Source of the DNA: JAOSJT01 sp035362335 | Lineage (GTDB): Bacteria > Bacteroidota > Ignavibacteria > SZUA-365 | DNA: 64,000 nucleotides | NCBI GenBank assembly: GCA_035362335.1 | Contig: DAOSDL010000011.1 | Span: 1-64,000, forward strand | Direction of reading: 5' to 3' | In this document: piece after piece, positions 60,765 to 64,000 of the stretch | Numbering within the stretch: the first letter of the stretch is position 1 | How the letters are laid out: every line of letters starts with the position of its first letter | The notes under the pieces: generated by a model | The model's input: the letters and a program-made list of their open reading frames with translations, nothing else | The model's database searches: none | Told to the model about the DNA's origin: nothing | Position numbers and translations under genes: made by a program

Positions 60765-62102
60765 ATGAACATTCTCTTCGTTCAGAGCAACACCAATCGC
60801 ATGCTCATGCCGTTGCCCATCGGTCCGGCCATGGTGGCGCATCGATTGTCGAATGATGGTCACAACGTCTGCTTCGTGGATATGATGGGAGAAGCAGCGC
60901 CTCGCGAGCGCCTCCTCGAAGCGGCCCGTGAACACCGGCCCGATCTTGTATGCTGCACCATACGCAATCGCGACAATCAGTGGATGCGGCGGTATCACGA
61001 TCCGCTCCCCGAAATCCGCGATCTGTTGCGCGCGTTGCGTAGCGTGAGCACGGCGCCGCTGTTGCTGGGCGGCACAGCGTTCACGACCTTTCCAGCACGT
61101 ATGCTCGAATTCTTCGATGCGGATTACGGCATCGCCGGAGACAGTCTGGACAATATGTCGCGCTTCGTGCGCTCCCTCGCCAACGGTGCCGCCGATTGCC
61201 AGACGCCCGGGCTGGTGCATCGCGAGAATGGCGCCGTCGTCCGCAATCCCTTCACCATCGCCGGTTATCCGCGCGTGGATTTTGGCTTTCACCGCTATAT
61301 CGATCGCGAGCGCTACAAGCGCTGCTACTGGGATGCGGCGGTCATCACGCGTTGCGGTTGTCCGGAACGTTGTGCGTATTGCGACACACATGTCACCTTC
61401 GGTCGCGACTTCATTCTCCGCGATGTGGAGGACGTTGTGGATGAATTGCAGTATCTGAAGCATGAGCGCGGAGCGCGGGCGGTATTTCTGGTGGATGCGG
61501 GCTTCAATCGTCCGCTCGATCATGCCAAGCGCATACTGGAGGAGATGATACAACGCGGCGTCACGCTTCAATTGTATGGCATCGTGGATCCGGGTCCGAC
61601 GGATGCGGAGTTTTACCGACTGTTCCGTCGCGCGGGTGGAGTGGGATTCACCATGTTTGCCGAGAGTCTCGCCGATCCCGTACTTGCCGCGCTGGGAAAG
61701 TCCTTCACCGTGGCGGACGTGTTCCGCGACGTCGCTCTGATGCGCAAGGCCGGCGTGGGCTTCATGTTCATGCCGAATTTCGGCAGCCCGGGCGAGACGC
61801 GCGACACGGTGCGCGAAACCCTGCGCCGGATCCCCTCGGTTCATGCCTTGTGGGTGCAGGGCAGCGTGGGCTGGCGCATTCAGCCCGACACACCACTGCG
61901 CCTGCGGGCCATCGACGAAGGCCTGATCGAAGAGACGGACGATCTGTGGGAAGCGAAATTCTACGTGTCGCCCGACACACCGGCGGAGTGGATAGAACGG
62001 CAACTGCGAGTGTTCCGCTGGACGCATCCTTTCCTCTGGGCTCCCATCATTCCCTTCCTTCTGAAGCGCGGCCTGCAAAGGCAGCGGGTCAACGCAATGT
62101 GA
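60765..62102 (+). CDS. Radical SAM protein with N-terminal cobalamin-type domain
   Basis: This 445-residue protein begins with a B12-binding-like Rossmann domain: MNILFVQSNTNRMLMPLPIG and RLSNDGHNVCFVDMM (residues ~1-45), with ICTIRNRDN-like strands and a GDSLDNMSRF end. The radical SAM motif is VITRCGCPERCAYCDTH (CxxxCxxC, ~200-216), followed by the usual barrel strands (YLKHERGARAVFLVDAGFNR, LQLYGIVDPGPTDAEFYRLF). Such enzymes catalyse methylations or rearrangements in lipid, cofactor or natural-product pathways; the substrate is not predictable here. The frame is open upstream, but the ATG at 60765 starts the conserved N-terminus. It is probably monocistronic. Confidence 0.92.
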   Translation: MNILFVQSNTNRMLMPLPIGPAMVAHRLSNDGHNVCFVDMMGEAAPRERLLEAAREHRPDLVCCTIRNRDNQWMRRYHDPLPEIRDLLRALRSVSTAPLLLGGTAFTTFPARMLEFFDADYGIAGDSLDNMSRFVRSLANGAADCQTPGLVHRENGAVVRNPFTIAGYPRVDFGFHRYIDRERYKRCYWDAAVITRCGCPERCAYCDTHVTFGRDFILRDVEDVVDELQYLKHERGARAVFLVDAGFNRPLDHAKRILEEMIQRGVTLQLYGIVDPGPTDAEFYRLFRRAGGVGFTMFAESLADPVLAALGKSFTVADVFRDVALMRKAGVGFMFMPNFGSPGETRDTVRETLRRIPSVHALWVQGSVGWRIQPDTPLRLRAIDEGLIEETDDLWEAKFYVSPDTPAEWIERQLRVFRWTHPFLWAPIIPFLLKRGLQRQRVNAM

Positions 62103-62132
62103 CTTTCACGAATCGCCGGAATTTCGCATCAT

Positions 62133-62158
62133 GTGGTGTTGTATAGCGCAACACCCAC
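62133..62158 (+). terminator. Hairpin after the radical SAM gene
   Basis: GGTGTTG (62135-62141) pairs with CAACACC (62149-62155) over a 7-nt loop, 30 nt after the stop. No T-run follows, so the terminator call is weak. Confidence 0.3.
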
Positions 62159-62185
62159 GACCATCATTCATCAGGGGAGAACAGC

Positions 62186-63133
62186 ATGAACGATTATGGC
62201 CGCGAATTCGGCAACGACGAAAGGGACTTCATCTCCTACATCCACAATTACTGTGATCGCTGGTGCGAGCGTTGTGCGTTCATCGACCGCTGTATGAGTT
62301 ATGCATTAGAGCGCGGACTGCTTGACGATACGACACGGCGCGACGATCATTCGGTCATTTTTACACAGGAAATCCGACTCGTGGTGGATGGGATACTCAA
62401 CGGGAGAAACATCGACGACGATTTGTCCGACTACTACCCGGAGTTGGATGAGGCGTTGAGGGATCACGACAAGGAGATGGAGATAACTGGCGACACGAAC
62501 ATCGACGACGACTTGTGCGAACTTGAGGACGAGTTGGAGGAAATGCTGGAGGATCTCGGCGAGGAGGATTGGGATGTCGACGACGAAGAACTGGAGGATA
62601 TGAAGGAAGCGCGGGCTGACCAGCGCGACCTCAACGCCCGCGCGCGGCGGCATCCGCTCGTGGCAATGGCCGAGCGCTACATGGACGATTACAACGATTG
62701 GTTCGTGGCGCGTGCGCACGATCCGCTTCCGACGTTGCAGCACTTCGAGGCCCGCTGTGCGCAGGGTTTTCTGCACGGAAACGCGCGCGAGCACTACGCA
62801 CGTTTGTTGGGCTGCATCGAGATTGTCACTCGTTACCACGGACTGGTGTATGCCAAGCTGGCGCGAGCCATGACTGGCGCGCTGTCCGAGCCTCTCGTGG
62901 CGAATGAGGACATGTACGGCTCGCTCAAACTTTCGCTGCTCCTCCTGGATCGATCCATTGCCGCGTGGAAAGAGCTTCACGGATTGATACCGGAGCACGA
63001 GGCCTTCATCGTGTCGGCCTTGCGTCAACTCAACGGCATACGCTCGACGCTCGAACGCCATTGGCCCGACGCCCGCGCGTACAAACGCCCGGGATTCGAC
63101 GACGACAATTCTCCCATCAGCACCTGGAATTGA
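62186..63133 (+). CDS. Cys-cluster protein with acidic linker, unknown function
   Basis: This 315-residue protein has no signal peptide. The N-terminus carries IHNYCDRWCERCAFIDRCMS (residues ~19-38), four Cys in the spacing C-x3-C-x2-C-x5-C, suited to a zinc or iron-sulphur site. Residues ~75-150 form a very acidic linker (DDDLSDYYPELDEALRDHDK and ELEDELEEMLEDLGEEDWDV). The C-terminal half looks alpha-helical (YARLLGCIEIVTRYHGLVYA). I recall similar NYCDxxCExCxFxxxC starts in uncharacterised Bacteroidota proteins but no family name. AGGGGAG precedes the ATG. The stop lies 1 nt before the M28 peptidase start, so the two are co-transcribed. Confidence 0.82.
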   Translation: MNDYGREFGNDERDFISYIHNYCDRWCERCAFIDRCMSYALERGLLDDTTRRDDHSVIFTQEIRLVVDGILNGRNIDDDLSDYYPELDEALRDHDKEMEITGDTNIDDDLCELEDELEEMLEDLGEEDWDVDDEELEDMKEARADQRDLNARARRHPLVAMAERYMDDYNDWFVARAHDPLPTLQHFEARCAQGFLHGNAREHYARLLGCIEIVTRYHGLVYAKLARAMTGALSEPLVANEDMYGSLKLSLLLLDRSIAAWKELHGLIPEHEAFIVSALRQLNGIRSTLERHWPDARAYKRPGFDDDNSPISTWN

Positions 63134-63134
63134 T

Positions 63135-64000
63135 ATGAACACCGCATCCTCCTTTTTTCAACGCATCAACAGCGACTATCCCGATCGTCCCGTGGCCGCT
63201 CCGCGCAACAACGCGCTGGCCACATATCTCGAGCAGCAGTTCCGCGACATGGGTTTGCGCACGCAGTCGCATTCTCTCACCGCGGAAGTGTGGTCGCCAG
63301 GCGAATCGATGCTCACGCTCGGCGATCACCGTGGCGCAGTGCATCCATCACCATGGAGCAAAGCGTTCGATGGCACCGCGCCCCTGCGTGTGATCGGCAG
63401 CTTCGAGGAATTGCACGCGATGGATTTCCGCGGCTGCATTCTGATCCTGCATGGCGAGATCACGCAGGAACCGCTGATGCCCAAGAATTTTCCCTTCTAT
63501 TATCCCGACGAGCATCGTCGCATCATCGAGCGACTGGAGTGCGAAGCGCCCGCGGCCATTGTGGCTGTAACAGGGAAGCATCCGTTTTGCGGACTCGATC
63601 CCTTTCCCTTGTTCGAAGATGGCGCTCTCGCCATTCCATCCGCCTGTACAGGCGACACCTCGATACCCGAGAGGGCCCGGAAGCTCGCCACCGCGCAGCT
63701 GCGTATCGATTCGCACAGTATCGCTCGCGAAGGGCGTCAGGTGATGGCGCGGTACAATGATGATGCTGCGAAACGTGTGCTGCTATGCGCGCACATGGAT
63801 ACCAAGCACGCCACCCCGGGAGCGCTGGACAACAGCGCGGGCGTGGCGGTGTTGCTGCACATGGCCTCAGGTCTGCACTCGCTGCCCGACGATATCGGCG
63901 TGGACATCGTGCCATTCAATGGCGAAGAGCACTATCAGGTGCCGGGACAGCTCCGGTATCTCGATATGCTCACGAATGAAGCGCGGGATGTGCAACTGGC
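63135..64000 (+). CDS. M28-family metallopeptidase (partial, runs off the window)
   Basis: The ATG at 63135 opens a frame that stays open to the last base, so the gene is cut by the window edge. The visible ~288 residues end in an M28 aminopeptidase-type zinc site: LLCAHMDTKHATPGALDNSA gives the first His-x-Asp ligand region and the bridging Asp, and PFNGEEHYQVPGQLRYLDML gives the Glu-Glu pair (general base and ligand). The N-terminal part (PVAAPRNNALATYLEQQFRD) fits the pre-catalytic helix. There is no signal peptide, so it is probably a cytoplasmic peptidase. It starts 1 nt after the Cys-cluster protein. Confidence 0.88.
   Translation, partial: MNTASSFFQRINSDYPDRPVAAPRNNALATYLEQQFRDMGLRTQSHSLTAEVWSPGESMLTLGDHRGAVHPSPWSKAFDGTAPLRVIGSFEELHAMDFRGCILILHGEITQEPLMPKNFPFYYPDEHRRIIERLECEAPAAIVAVTGKHPFCGLDPFPLFEDGALAIPSACTGDTSIPERARKLATAQLRIDSHSIAREGRQVMARYNDDAAKRVLLCAHMDTKHATPGALDNSAGVAVLLHMASGLHSLPDDIGVDIVPFNGEEHYQVPGQLRYLDMLTNEARDVQL

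Overview
The window is most likely part of a metagenome-assembled scaffold from the Bacteroidota/Chlorobiota side of the FCB group, perhaps an Ignavibacteria- or Kapabacteria-like lineage; no phylogenetic marker was compared, so this is inference. The evidence is: several secreted proteins with type IX secretion (T9SS) C-terminal sorting domains; a T9SS plug-type protein (DUF5103); a TonB-dependent receptor followed by two DUF4249-like lipoproteins; a head-GIN lipoprotein; a BatA-type protein; and Bacteroidota-style promoters (TTG-N20-TACTTTTG before glgA). The DNA is GC-rich and many starts have a clear GGAG-type ribosome binding site, which argues against classical Bacteroidia. A run of exactly 100 N at 12364-12463 marks an assembly gap inside a minisatellite.

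Layout. 1-522: two tandem ~256-bp repeats running into a Na+/Ca2+ exchanger gene. 0.5-14.5 kb: mostly housekeeping genes (typA, an RRM protein, a BaiN/YhiN flavoprotein, lysS, pcrA-type helicase, ClC channel) plus a large VWA/T9SS surface protein. 14.5-18.7 kb: minus-strand cluster of a DNRLRE lipoprotein, a PorV/FadL-like barrel, a TPR protein and rpiB. 18.8-22.2 kb: glgA, a SpoIID-like lipoprotein and a small anchored fibronectin-like protein. 22.3-26.4 kb: a lamin-tail surface protein convergent with a hybrid histidine kinase and its overlapping 7TM partner. 26.5-27.9 kb: three tandem paralogues of a small unrecognised protein, two of them with a 397-bp block that looks identical and a Cys-rich C-terminus, followed by a 0.9-kb gene desert.

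28.9-36.5 kb: a tightly coupled operon of T9SS plug protein, flippase, UDP-galactopyranose mutase and a family 2 glycosyltransferase, then a methyltransferase, a YCF48-like propeller and a lysine-dehydrogenase-like enzyme. 36.8-44.1 kb: two Tat-signal DUF362 proteins flanking a small lipoprotein, then a 1359-residue propeller/barrel protein with SprA-like motifs. 44.2-50.3 kb: beta-helix T9SS cargo, zinc-ribbon-like protein, DUF6544-like protein, M1 metallopeptidase, head-GIN lipoprotein. 50.3-50.8 kb: an 84-bp tandem repeat array. 51-64 kb: BatA-type protein, hflX, TonB receptor and two DUF4249-like lipoproteins, rsmI, ppa, a cobalamin-type radical SAM protein, a Cys-cluster acidic protein and a truncated M28 peptidase.

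The common theme is envelope biology: T9SS cargo, surface glycan synthesis, outer-membrane barrels and lipoproteins interleaved with housekeeping genes. No tRNA, rRNA, CRISPR array, prophage or insertion sequence was recognised. The least explained elements are the three tandem small proteins (26.5-27.9 kb) and the DUF362/propeller-barrel cluster (36.8-44.1 kb).
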